Positions 1 to 13,200 of a DNA stretch of 64,000 bases are shown here, piece by piece. Position 1 is the stretch's first letter. The number at the start of each line of letters is the position of its first letter. Below the pieces are notes generated by a model. The model saw only the letters and a program-made list of their open reading frames with translations, made no database searches and had not been told where the DNA came from. This DNA is from Pisaster brevispinus (taxonomy: Eukaryota; Echinodermata; Asteroidea; Forcipulatida; Asteriidae): positions 3,800,001 through 3,864,000 of the forward strand of contig JAMKCF010000011.1 in assembly GCA_023634235.1 (NCBI GenBank). The letters run 5' to 3'. A program made the translations under genes and the position numbers.

Positions 1-1235
1 TCAGGTGTGGTGAAGCAAGGATTGTTACATGCAACTCCCTTGTTGTTCAGGACTACGGCTTGCCCAAACAAACAGCTGGATATGTGTCGAAGGTTCCAGA
101 GCGATAAATAACTCCCAGGCTGCAAAATTGACAAACCTACAATATTGAATTGTACTTTTGTAAAAACACAAAAGAGAAAACTTGTATTCACTGCCAAAAA
201 AGGGTGAGGAAATTGTTAGGGAGTTGAACCAGGAATTGAGGAAGCAATAATGGAACGGCTGCCAATGTCTGGGAGTTTTTATTACATGTACTACAAACTT
301 TATTCAGTAGTATGGTTTTTGTAAGCTGCATAGTTAATTCACAAGAAGAATTCTACTTTTTTTATTTGTGTTGAGTTACAGTACTCATAGTTTTTGTGTT
401 TTACTTAAAGACATTGTCATCTTTATTGCAATGTCTAAAAGTACAGTACACCCTAGGTATGAAAGTATTGCCTTATCTTTCCATTGTATTTTAAATGTCA
501 ACCTTTTATACAGATATTTACTTGTGAAAAGTGTCCACATTCTGCCTTTAGCTCAGACCGTCAACTAACCAAATCAAATCTAATCTAATCCAATCAAAAT
601 AACGCAAGGTTTTATTCATCTACATATTAATTCATAAAACAATTGGGTTTCATATTTGGTAAAATTTGTGTATTATTAACGTGGGTTTTTTCAAATCATT
701 AAAATGGAACGCAAGGTCTCCTTATTACACAAGCTAGGGTATCAGGCCGGTACGAGCAAATTAAGGGCCAGTACGCCATCAAACATTTTATACAAAACAT
801 TTTCCAACAGATTTTTTTCACAAACATGATCAAATAAAACCCTTAAGTTGTTCCAGGTACACAGTAGAGTTTTTCAAACCAAACATAAACATTCTAAGTT
901 AAAAACAGTCCTCATTTCAACCGGCGTGCTTTTGCCAAACTTGTAATATTAAGGTTACAAATGCCAAACCCCCCCCCCCACCCCCAGTTCTGGAGACGAA
1001 GAAAACAAATTATGAGAAGAAACCTTTGAGGTTTTGATATCTTTTAGCGGCTGGCAGGCTCAGATGCGACAAAATTGTTCTTGGGACTCCTTAACGTTGT
1101 AACTTAGCAGGACATAATAAACAAATATGATGAGGGTTACAGATCAAGGACAGGGTGGGGCTTTCACTTGTATTAGGAGGGGAAACAATTACAGTCGATG
1201 GGGTGGGGGAGGGGGGGCAAGATTGAATGACTAAC
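1..1235. other. left edge, no exon recognised
   Basis: This stretch should hold the next intron, and possibly the S3/S4 exons, of the minus-strand voltage-sensor gene. I could not find an open phase-0 exon with convincing splice sites here. It contains a C-rich run near 968-985 and a G-rich run near 1197-1217. Nothing else stands out. Confidence 0.4.
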
Positions 1236-4200
1236 CTCGAGAACAAAGACTGCGAGAATACCCAAGCTGCATGAGGACAAAGTTATTAAGATTTGTTTTC
1301 TGTCATCATCTGCAACTGTAGGATGAAAATGAGATAAAATACAAGACATTAATCATCATTAATCCAAACTAGCACCAAAACCTCAAAAGTTTTGGTTTTT
1401 TTTCTCTCTTCGTTTTTACTATTATTACATCTTTCTGGTAATGAAACCATGGGACACTGAAAAGTGCCTCACACTGTGACCCGTAGGCCTGAAGACACCT
1501 GTGTAGAGAAGAGAACATGTCAATTATGTGTGAAGGAGGAAAACCCCAAATAAGAAAACCCACGTAAATAGGTAGCAGCTGAAACCCAATCCACATTTGA
1601 ACATGTCACAGAGGTGAAACAAAGGGCAGAGACCACTTTGAAGCCAACCTGGGCTGGATTTCATAAAGCACTGAGGCCGTGTCCGAAACGGCGTCTTCGG
1701 CTACAGCTACGGCTAGATCGCGCGCGTTTTGCCTATTCTTCAACACTGGCAGACGCGCTGATCTAGCTCTAGCTGTAGCCGAAGTTGCCGTTTCGGACAC
1801 GGCCTGAGACTCATCATAAGATGAGTTGTCAATACCACCATAGTGATTTGTACTGTGACATATCACACCTTGCTTAGCAATTAGGAGTGATACACATCTT
1901 AAGATCATTCAATTAGCTCTTTGTAAAATCGAGCCCTGATCTTCTGGGTTTTTTTCCCAGTGACTACCCAGTGGTGCCAGTCAGCTTGTTATTTTATCGG
2001 ACCAGTTTCACTGGTCCGTAATTGAAGGTTTTCATTCAATATTGTATCCGCTTAGGACTTTTAAATTGAAGCGACTTATGTACATGTACAATCAGTAGTT
2101 TTTAAGCACCGTATTTTCCTAGTGCGTATAAGACACCCAAAAAAAATCACTTTGTTGTACAGCACATGTATCTAACAGTGCGCCTTATCTGGTATTGCTA
2201 GAGTTTTTGGTGGTGATCACTGGCAGGCCTCTGTCTGAGCAGTCATGCTGCAACTTAAACGGCGGTGCGCCTTATAGGTTGACGCTTGAATCTTGTTGCT
2301 GTGATTTGGGGGAACTGGGCCTTATACGCCGAGTGCCTTTTACCCAGGAAAGTATGGTAGACATGTAGATGTGGGAAACCAATAACTAGCCAGCCGGACT
2401 AGTTGGACAAAATTTGGCCAACTCATCAGGTGTAATTAGACCACAGGGAGAATGCTATAGAGGCTTCCTCAACACATAAATGACACACATGTGTTAACTC
2501 AGGCATGGCCTTTCACTTCTGTATTAAGGGCAAGGCCAATACATTAGATGTACTGATAGAAGAAAATCTGAATGACCATGAGAGCAGGATTTATCAGGGG
2601 TACCAGGGACAATACCACAGCAATGGAGATAATCCTTCTTGTCCTCCAGGTACCGGGTACCAGGGACAATACCCCAGTAATTGAGATAATACAATGTATG
2701 TAATTCAAGGCCAGGTTCTTTTAAGATTGTGACACATCAATATAGGTTTTTGGATATTATGAATTGGTTCCAATAGTCTTGATTTCAATAAATACAACTT
2801 TACATTGAAGAACCAAACATCTAAAAACAATGACAATTCCATTATGTACTTGTAAACAACTTTTACAAAGAAATGCTGAATGATGAATTTTATCAGTGCA
2901 AGCCAATAATATACATACATATGTACATTTGTATATGTTTCCGTTTGTAAAATATATGTAAAAGCCGAGTGTTGGGGGACAGTTTATATGCACTTGACAG
3001 TATGGATTAAAATAAATAAGCGTTCAGATTAAAACTGTACATTTACTTGAATCATTTCTAGTCAAGTACGTTGTTTAACTCAATGCCCACATGTGCGCAT
3101 ACTGAATCTTCACCTCAAGCAGGTAGTGATAACGATTTACTACGCGGTTTGAGCGATAATCCACGGAATATAAATATCTCTTTAAATTCTGAAGATCCTC
3201 TCTAAATGTCAAGGGAAGGCGTTCCACTCAGAGCATTGAGACAAACACCTCCCTTAACATGTCATAAAGAGCGAATGCAGATAAAGTCAAAACAAGCAAC
3301 CACTATCCTCAGGGATGCAAGGGCCTTTACTGTCCATTGTCTTGTCTTCCTTCAATACCAAGGCTGATTTTAATGGAATTTTATTATCCAAGACTTACAT
3401 ATGTACAAGGACTAATTTAATTGTGCTCAAGACACCTTAGGATGTTGATTTAACAAGATGTTCATCTCATCTAAAGACGTGAACTTGGACAAGATATTCC
3501 AAATGCTAGCAAACGTGTATCATGTAAAACATGAAAACAAAACACATGAAAACAAAAAACATGAACTCTGACATCTGGGAGCACTTTAACATATTTCCAA
3601 AAGGTCATCCCAACACAAAACACTTTTCCCAAAAAAAAGTCAAACCAACTGACAGCAGAAAGCTGGCCAGTTTTCTTAATTAATTAGTTGGTTGGTTTTC
3701 TCAAAAACACTTTGGTTGTGGACCTTTTTGAAAATTAAAACTGATTAAAATAACAACTGATTAAATAGAAATAACAGTCTTGGAGTTTACTTCCATCCAT
3801 CAATGGCCTTCATGAAATTTCACAGGTGTTTATTCTATAACTGTGAGGTTAAGGGCATTTACATCTAAATGTACTGGTATGTAAATTAATCATTTTTTAT
3901 AAAAACAATAATATTTCTTTTAAATTATACTAAAAACATTCCTTCACTGGTGTAATTAAAGGTAGGGTCCTAGGTTGGTAAATACTCCAAAAATTAATAT
4001 GACCATCAACAATTACTTGGTAAGAAGCACTGCAGCTGTTGGTAGTGTAAACTATTTTGAGAAAGGATTCTCTTCAAAGTAATATGGTTTGGAGAATTGT
4101 TCACCCAAAGACATTTGAACCTGAGAAACGATTCATGCCTGAATCGTTTCTCAGATTCCTGAGGGTCAGTGTTCGTTCGCGAATGCTGCAGCCAGAGATG

Positions 4201-7200
4201 CGGCTGGTACCCGCTGTCACCTCCGGAAACGTGGACGGATATGACATAATATTGTGAAAATAACTTGACAGAATTTTGGCTGTTTTCTCAGCAAGTAGCT
4301 TGGATCGGAGTTCAGCTGAAACTTTCACATGTGACTTTTGTTGTATCTGTCTTTATAATTTTGACTAAAAATAAACATTGTATGTTGACCCCCCCCAAAA
4401 AAAACCAAAGAACAGAATCAGCTGAATTAAGATGAACATGTAGGATGTCTGAACAAAGTAACACTACAATTTTTGTTCAGACCTCTACACATTTAACTTC
4501 TAAGCTGACGCTGTTCTTTTTGGTCTTTCCTCTTGCAAGACCCAGACTGACAGCAGCAATGACTATAATAATTATACAGTGCACGTATCTCAGTAAGATA
4601 CTCAAGGCCATAACAGACAGAAACATTAAGACAGGTTTTTGAATTTCCTTGAATTATGCGCGATTTATGTAGCACCTTATCAGGATTTACAAGGTGCGTG
4701 CAGCCGTTTACTGTCAAAAATCAGGAAATCTATATAAGCACAGATGCATTTAACAAAATATCAAGACAATTTGACAGAGGTGTGCCCATTTGCAATCGGA
4801 TCTCCATTGTTGTGTCACTCTCTTCTGTTCACAAGACCCGAAAAACAACCACAAAGCATGGCTTTTCCTTTGCTTTAAACGTTAACAGAGCTATGAAGTT
4901 CTGCTTAGGACCACTTTGTGAGCAGAAAACATCTGCTTACAGGATTGAGACAAAACATGCAATACTGGAAACTAGAGTAGAGACAAGAAATTCTGACATT
5001 GGGGGAGGAGAAAGGGACCTTACCATTTTGTATCATATCATATGACAGAAGTAGTTCACCAGCAACAATGAAGCAGTTGCCAGTAACTAAAATAAACACC
5101 GTCACATGCAGGGGGATGCTGTTGATGAACTGGTCCAGGTGTTGGTGGAATCTGCACAATAAAATACACAAATGATAAAAATTTACTTCTGGGAGCTTCA
5201 AGAATAATAATGAAAAGACATAAATAAAAATTATAGTTGTTAATGGAATTGATTATTATGAAGATGGGTATTACAACCATACAGATCAGCCATAACAAAC
5301 TGCTAATTTAAATTTCATGTATATTTCAGTCACAAATTGGAAACCATGACTTGTTTATTATGTAATGTATACACAGCATTTTATGTGGGGCTATAAAAAC
5401 AAATTAGTGGGTATGATTTTTAATTTGGAAAAGTAGAAATAAAATCTATAGAGATGGCAGGGGATCCAGTTGTAAAAAGAGTTGATGAATCCTGACTAAT
5501 GTCTGGACTGAAACCTATTTTCAAGGGTTGACAAAATCTTTATAACAGAAAAATCAGGGCCTGGACTTCCTGCAGGAAAGAATTGTACACAACTCAATGG
5601 AAGAAAACAATAAACCTGATATTTTATGGAAATTAAACAGTCTGATTTTCATCAGCTTAATGATATATGAATAAAAGGGGCACACATCTCAGAACTTTTT
5701 CAGCTGCAACTTTTATAACCCCTAAATTTAAACGGAAATTATGACACCATGACTAGTGCCGTATCTTGCCTACCAGAAAGGCCCTGGTCACTCTTTCTAT
5801 AAACAAAGGTTAAATGGTCCATTGACATAAACACATAACGATCTGGGAAGGGGCAGGGGATTTCCCCCAAAAATAAAAATTGTCTGATCATGCCACTGTG
5901 TATGACGAACGTTACCACAGAGTTCAAGTGCGTAGGGCTATATTCAATCTCAAAAGTAAACAGTTGTGATAAATTTTCTTACTTAATAAAAAAATTATCT
6001 GTAAAAACATTTTAAAATCCTAACAATGGAGAGCAGTCCCATACAGTATTTACATGGGAACATAAAGTTTGTGTCATTGAATAAAGAGCGAATTTCCCAA
6101 CCACTCAAATCACCATAGCGATCATTTCCTACCTGAGTTGTTGATTCAGCTCATGGTTATCCATTCACTTTATTAAAAGTGGTAAAAATGACAAGTCTAT
6201 TGACGCTAGACCATTACATTACCAGGGCAACCATAAACAATTATTTATTCTAGCCGCTGTCATTTCCTCTCTTTTTTTGTTCAAATGGATGTAATTTTTG
6301 GCAATACTGTATGCATGATATGTGTCCATCTTGTTTGATTATGGGATCTCATTTGAAATAAAAAAAAATAAGATAAATGTACATCGAAATTGTCTCGTGT
6401 TTACTACATTTCATTCAAAGATACTTATGTAGTCCATTTTTGGGCGGATTTGACCCCAAAAATTTGATTACAATTTCAAATAGCTATTTTTATAGATTCT
6501 AGAAAGTTATAAGGTATTCCATGAAAAATCTGCCAATGTTAAGTAAAGTGGCAGTTAATTAAAAACTAAAAATTAATTATTGTCGGGACCCAAACATTAT
6601 TTCAATTCAATTCAATTCAATGTAACATTTATTTCCGTATACTCCATCCATCGGTCATGTACAATTTTGCATGTTGTATGTATTTTGTGTTGTCCAAAGC
6701 ATTTGCAAAAGTTTGTGTATGTTGATCGTTTTTGAAGCGGCACAATCTGTCAAAAATTTTGTCCGGGAAAAATAAAAATAAATTTAAACAAATATATATT
6801 TTTTTTTTTTTGAAAATCTGGCAATGAAACTGTAAAGAAAATATTTGTGGAAGACATGGTTTCCTGTTCCACTACCTGTTCAAGTCGCCAGCATGTACCC
6901 CACCTCATGAGGTCCCTATTCATTGTACCCATTCATCTGGAGCCTTCTTGAATTTTGTAGACTGTAAGACTGCACATGGATTATCCCCTTCATTGCATCT
7001 GATGAAGTACATGTATTTGTTGCTATGGAAGCTCATGCAGGTTTTTGTATTGAGCTACCAATACCATTCGTCTTTTACAGATTGGTTGGCGTTTGCTTGT
7101 TGTTGTTGTTGTTGTTTTGTGTTTTTGTGGGTATTTTCTTTTGGTTTTTGTTGTTGTTGTATTAGACAACATTAATTATAACCCTGTAGTCAGGTACTCT

Positions 7201-10200
7201 GCCAGTAGAACCCTCTCACTGTAGTCACATATTGATAGCAATGGATGGAGGTTTGTCATGCTGGAGCACTACCCACAAGGTACATGCACGTAGTGCAATT
7301 CAGCATTGTGTTTAAAAGCTTATGTTCGTACAGCTATTTCTACCTCCATGGTTCTAGTAACAATGTGCTCAAAGTACGTACCTGTGTAAGTACTAAAGCT
7401 GCCAACATTTGCATCTTGCAATCAGGGAGATTTTGTGTACAACAATCAGGGAGATAATTAGAATTACATTCAACATAATAGAGAAACAAGTGTCCATGAT
7501 GAGGGAGTTTTTCAAATTTGTTCATCAGAACATTGAAAGATTGGTTTGTTTTCCGAGAAGGGACTATAAAGTCAATGTAACCAAACTGAGGCTGGAAAGG
7601 GAAAAACTCCTCTCCAATATTGTGTGGTAAGTGTCGTGGCCGAGTGGTTAAGAGCACCGAATTCAAACTCTGGTGTTTCTGATCAGCAGAGTGTGGGTTC
7701 GAATCCCCAGCCGTGACACTTGTGTCCTTGAGCAAGACACTTTACCATTGCTTCGTCCTTCGGATGGGACGTAAAGCCGTTGGTCCCATGTGTTGTGTAA
7801 CGCATGTAAAAGAACCCAGTGCACTTATCGAAAAGAGAAGGGGTTCGCCCCGGTGTTCCTGGTTGTGGCTGCTTAATGCGCCGTAGCACCTTGTAAACCC
7901 TTATACGGTGCTAAATAAATGGGTCTCAGAATTCACCACTGCAATAACCTATCTTTCTGAAAGTTTGTATATCTCAGCGCCTTGAGTACCTTGTTTGGTA
8001 GATACATGCGCTATATAAGACTTCGATATTATTATTATTATTATTATTATTAATATTGCTGATGGCAAGCAGGGCACACAACAAAGATGGTAGGAAGCAT
8101 GAAGGTCTGTCCAGTCATACTGCCTGATTGGTCAATGACAATTGATACTGAAACTAAATTAAGACATGTCTAATGAAGAAACCCATCCATATTATGCAAG
8201 CTTATTTGCACACATGCTACATTAGTGTTGACATGGTTTGGTAGAGTCTAGTGAATGGAGCTTACTTCCTGTTCAAAACATGCACAAATCGTTTATAGAG
8301 TATATACTTTTATTCGGAAAGCTTTATTTGCAAATGCAAGACTTGGTTTCCATTACCAATCATCCTAAGTAGAATACAATGTATGTCTGCCTGATGTATT
8401 TTTTCAAAGATTAATTTATCTTTTGATTTCTAGAGGCAAGACGAATTCTACATGTTAATTTATTGATGACTAGTTTACAGGAGAGTCCTTTAAGCTCCTT
8501 ACTCAATATATACAATGTATGCTAATATGTCAATGAATTACCATAAAACATGAGCGCGTACATTTAAATGCTAAATGTTGGACAATACCATTTTAAGAGA
8601 TGTTTTCAAAATGGTTTGAATAAGTTGGATGAATGCTTTTAATCCAATAACCAAAGTTGTACCATCAGTCACTTTAAGATGCTTCCTGCCAACAAGACAA
8701 GTGAGACTCTTGGGGCATGATTGTCTCGACGATGCTTTACAATGTCAACTTATCAACAGTGTGGATTTATGATCCTCATTTGACTCTGTCTGGCACACCA
8801 GGAGTTACCATATGGTTCAGTCCTTCAGCTTGGAAACTAAAAAATTCCATTAACAATGCTTTTTCCAGAAAACCTCAACATTCTGCTGGTACACTTATTT
8901 AGAGGCTAGGAGATTTACAACATACTAAAACAGTACCACATGATACATGTACCCAGTCTGCCAGTTCTACACCAATCTTACTGTAATGTCATGGTGCATT
9001 AGGTAGGGAGGTCAAGGATTTGAACCAAAAAACTTGTAGGACCATTTTGCATACTAATAAAAAATATGGTAAGTGGAAATTTCATACGGCAAACGATATT
9101 CCATAATACACCGGAAAATGGAACAAAAATGTAAATTATTATTCATTATTACTAATTTGCCCATGACAACCTATAGATCCAAATATAATAAGTACATGAC
9201 CATCAAAGAGCAAAGCAGGAAAAACAGGTAAAGAATTTAACATATAAATAACCACATAAAAAAATAAAAATAAAATAAATTTAACTTAAAATAAGAAAAA
9301 GGCCGCACTACATTATAACCCAATTGACAATGCTAGATAAAGTAACTAAGCAACAACTGACATTTAAATTCTTCATACAATTTTTCCCATAAAAATACAA
9401 TTATTAAGAAATCATTCTGTAAAATGAAAACATTACACACCATAAAAAAAATCCACAAGTTAGCAACCAAGTTTCAATTAATCCGTCATGCAAATGTCTC
9501 TTATAATGATCCAGCCTGGCCTAATGGATAAATGATTAACAAACATTGTGTTTAATTTATCTAGACTGCTCATGAGTATTCAGTATTGAAACACCTGCTG
9601 GCCTCCTTGGAAGATTCCGATTGGTTCACAGGGAATGATATGCGATAAAGCACTAGAAACTGTTAATATTAAATGCAGTGCAAATATTCTGATAGGAATT
9701 CTTGTAATATAATCAGAGAGGGGATTTGCTCCTATAATTTTTGTAATAAATTTTCTGTAATTAGGAAAGAATGAATTGCAGAAAATTTTCCATAATTATT
9801 GGACTAACATCAACAGTTTGTGCATTGTATACATACAGCCAGCAGTGCAACCAGGCTTAATATTATGGATTCCCTTATTTTACTTTTTTTTTATACACCA
9901 CTTTTCGCTCTAATATATAAAAAACATTCATTTACAATACTTTTTTGTAAAGGAATGAAAAGCAACATCTGAAAATTAACAAAATTTTGATCACTTTTTA
10001 AAAAGACACATTGCATCTCTAATTTTTAGCTTGTTTATCTGTTTATAGAAACACTACAGATTCTCTCATCATTGCATAATTTTGATGCCATCTTCAAAGT
10101 GTTGTTTTATTGATGTTCCCCCAAAACAACACGATAAGACAAGCTTCCAAGACCAATGTTATAACATTCCTTTAATTGTGTTGCTTATTAATGTATCTTA

Positions 10201-13200
10201 GAGTCATATATTGACCTTGGCCCAAATTGGCAGGCATTGCTACTGCAGGTTTTCATGCGATCCAATCTCTAAGTAAATCTATGCTTTATTTATACATGGA
10301 GTTCTGTGCCCAAATTCAGACAGCTGCTAAAGCAGAAAATATTGGTTATTACGTACGTGTAGCATTTGATGCCATGCAGAAACGAGCAGAATACCAGTCA
10401 CAAATTGTACATACGTGACATGGTAGTTCGGCTGGTAACCTTATTTTGTAAGCATAATTTTGTTTGCTTATAGTTATTTTTTGTGCTTAAAGCAGCTGTA
10501 TAAAGTCTGCATTGCTTTGCTACTGACTCCTGACCAACTCCATCCCAGCTAAGCACTACTACTCACAGAAAACAGGTTCACCGGACCAGGACCACTATAA
10601 CGCATGATGCTGGTGACTGGTTCCCTTCTAGAACTATTGCTTAGCAAGTAAATTTGCTAAGCAATTTGTTCCCAGGTTATCACTTGAAATGCTCCCACTT
10701 AAACAAAAGCAGCCTCTTTCAAATTAAAAACAAAGTTCCTGCAAAATTTCCCAGAAAAATTTGGTTGACCTTTTCACACTTGAGTTGCTAACCCTGGCAA
10801 ACTCCTGTGTTAGCATGAAGCCATGTTTCTGGGAGAAACTACCTGAATCCCTGCTTGGTAGTACACTGTAGTAAGGTTTAGCATCACACCTACATATGTA
10901 GCAAGAGTGTTCATTTTGTTCTGGGAAAAAGAATTTCCTAGTGTTTGTTTTAAAGCGGGAATGGATTCGCTCATGTGATAAGAACACTACTGTTTCCAAA
11001 ACGACACAGAGGAACTGAGCTCAGTGTGCAAACAGCCAACCATTGTTTTAATGCATGGTTGACTTTTATGAGCCAAGCGGAATTGTAAGGTTTTTATGAT
11101 GGTCTATTGAGCTAATCGAATGATCGGATGATCATACATGTAGATGACTGATTGTTGATTGGTGCATAGTTTTATAATCAAACAAACAATGGTTGTATTT
11201 TTAGTTTGCTTTTTCCCTTGCTTTCCCGAGCTCTGTGAAAAAAATCCACAGGCAATCAATCGGGTGGGATTCGAACCCACGACCTTTGCATCGGTGTAAG
11301 GGAAAGACCAAACTAAAATTCTTCATCCCGATGCAAATATTACATCTATTAAATTTTTGCAGTACCCGCTGCTAATGATTCGAACCCGCCTCTAGCCATC
11401 GGGCTAGCTCGGTGGTCTAGTGGTAAGACATCTGCTCTAGCAATGCAAGGGTCGTGGGTTCGAATCCCACCCGAGTGATTGCCTGTTTTGGGTTTTTTTC
11501 AAAGAGCTCGGGAAAGCACTGAGCATACAGTGCTTGATACACATCGGTGTACAGGCATGCAACTGCCCGATGAAAAAAAAAAGAGGAAATTTTCAAAGGC
11601 ACAACGCAAGCGTGGAGCGAGGCAGCCAAAACGCCAAGGGACATGAGATCCACAATGGTACCCTAGAAAATGTTGACTGAGGTTTATTATGCTCTTAGGT
11701 GCATTCTTAGCATGTACTAGGCTTATTTCACATTATTGTGGTTGTACATTGTTGTTGCCAAGCATATATAAGGCTTTAAAAAAAAAAAATCTCAAAAAAA
11801 AAAAAAAATGTTTTTTCTTTTTTTTTTCGATTTTTTTTTATTTTAGCGCTGATCATTTTAAAAAACGCGGAAATCCGCGGAAACGCGGAAGAGTTGCATG
11901 CCTGGGTGTAAGGGAAAACCCAAATTAAAATTCTTCATCCCGATGCAAATATTACATCTATTAACAAGAAAGAACAAGCCTGATTTTATCAACAAGTTGC
12001 TAACATGTCATGCTCCGAAACACTGCTTACTACGCAAATTTTTTTTTTAATGTGAACAAAAATAAAAAGGGGAAATAAATGTTTGTAGAAGTTACTGTCC
12101 AGAATCCTTATTATACAGTATACTGAACATTTGATGAAACTTGGGTTCCAACGTTACTTTAACATGGGAAGAACACCAAATCGCTCACTTTAACAGAGCC
12201 ATCGTTTGGATATAGGACAGACCATAGTCCAGTTGCCATAGTGTCATGAATATCCAACTGTCATTCAATAATTCATATTACTAGAAACGACCCATTAATT
12301 TTCACTGTCAATGAGAGAGAGAAAGGATTGTCTAATATACATCCATATTTGATAAATCATGTATTTGGGATGTTCAACAAGGAAGCCATGGACTGACTCC
12401 TAATTTCCTAATTAACTCGACAAAAAAGGAAAAACAAATTGTACCTTTCAAGATAAACTATTAAGGAATATCGGGGTGCCAGTCCAGGGCCAATTAACCT
12501 TCTTACTGGCATCCCCGAACAAAGAAATTGACAAAAAAGAGAGACTGCCAACATTAGGGCTAGATAGCTCAGTTGGTAAAGCACCGGCACATTAATCTTG
12601 AGGTACAGGTTCAAGTCCTTCTCTAGTAAATTGTTCTTTGTTCAAGCCAGACTTATTTGTAGCCTATTACTTGACTGAATATCCACAGGTTGGTTTGTTG
12701 GTGTGTTTGCTACAAAGAATGAATTTACTCTTCCAATGATGTACATACACACACATGTACACTCCCTGAAATATCACAACATGCACAAAACACAATATTC
12801 AGGCAAACTAAACAACCGTTGTAATGATCAGCCAGTATGATGAAACAAGTGATCTGTTTCCTCTTACCTTTTCCTGCTAGATTCTTGCCGAGGAATTTTC
12901 CCCATTTTTTCCCCCAACAATCCTACTGTCAAACGCTCGTATTGAAATCCACACCCATTGTGTCAACACCCGATGTGTGAATCCCAACCCAGGTGCTCGT
13001 GATCAGCAACGGAATATATAAATTAGAATGAACGGCAGGAAGCTCTCACTCTTGAATTGATGAAGTTGTCTTGGGTTTGATCTGTTAAATATTAGTCACC
13101 ATCTCGCCTACATGAATACAACTTGCAGACGAAATGTTTACAGACTGGTTTCAATGATGTGTAGGAGTACATGAGTTTGGTCTTGGCATGTGCATGTGGG

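Noticed and set aside
4656..5045. 129-codon plus-strand ORF
   Set aside because: It has no recognisable domain, overlaps the S1 exon in antisense and includes a SINE-C fragment; composition looks random.
10724..10999. 91-codon minus-strand ORF
   Set aside because: No domain, no supporting splice context, and it sits in the large repeat-rich intron.
11407..11479. Possible tRNA gene
   Set aside because: The A- and B-boxes are good, but the acceptor and anticodon stems are imperfect and the same sequence recurs with a shared tail, so it is a SINE head.
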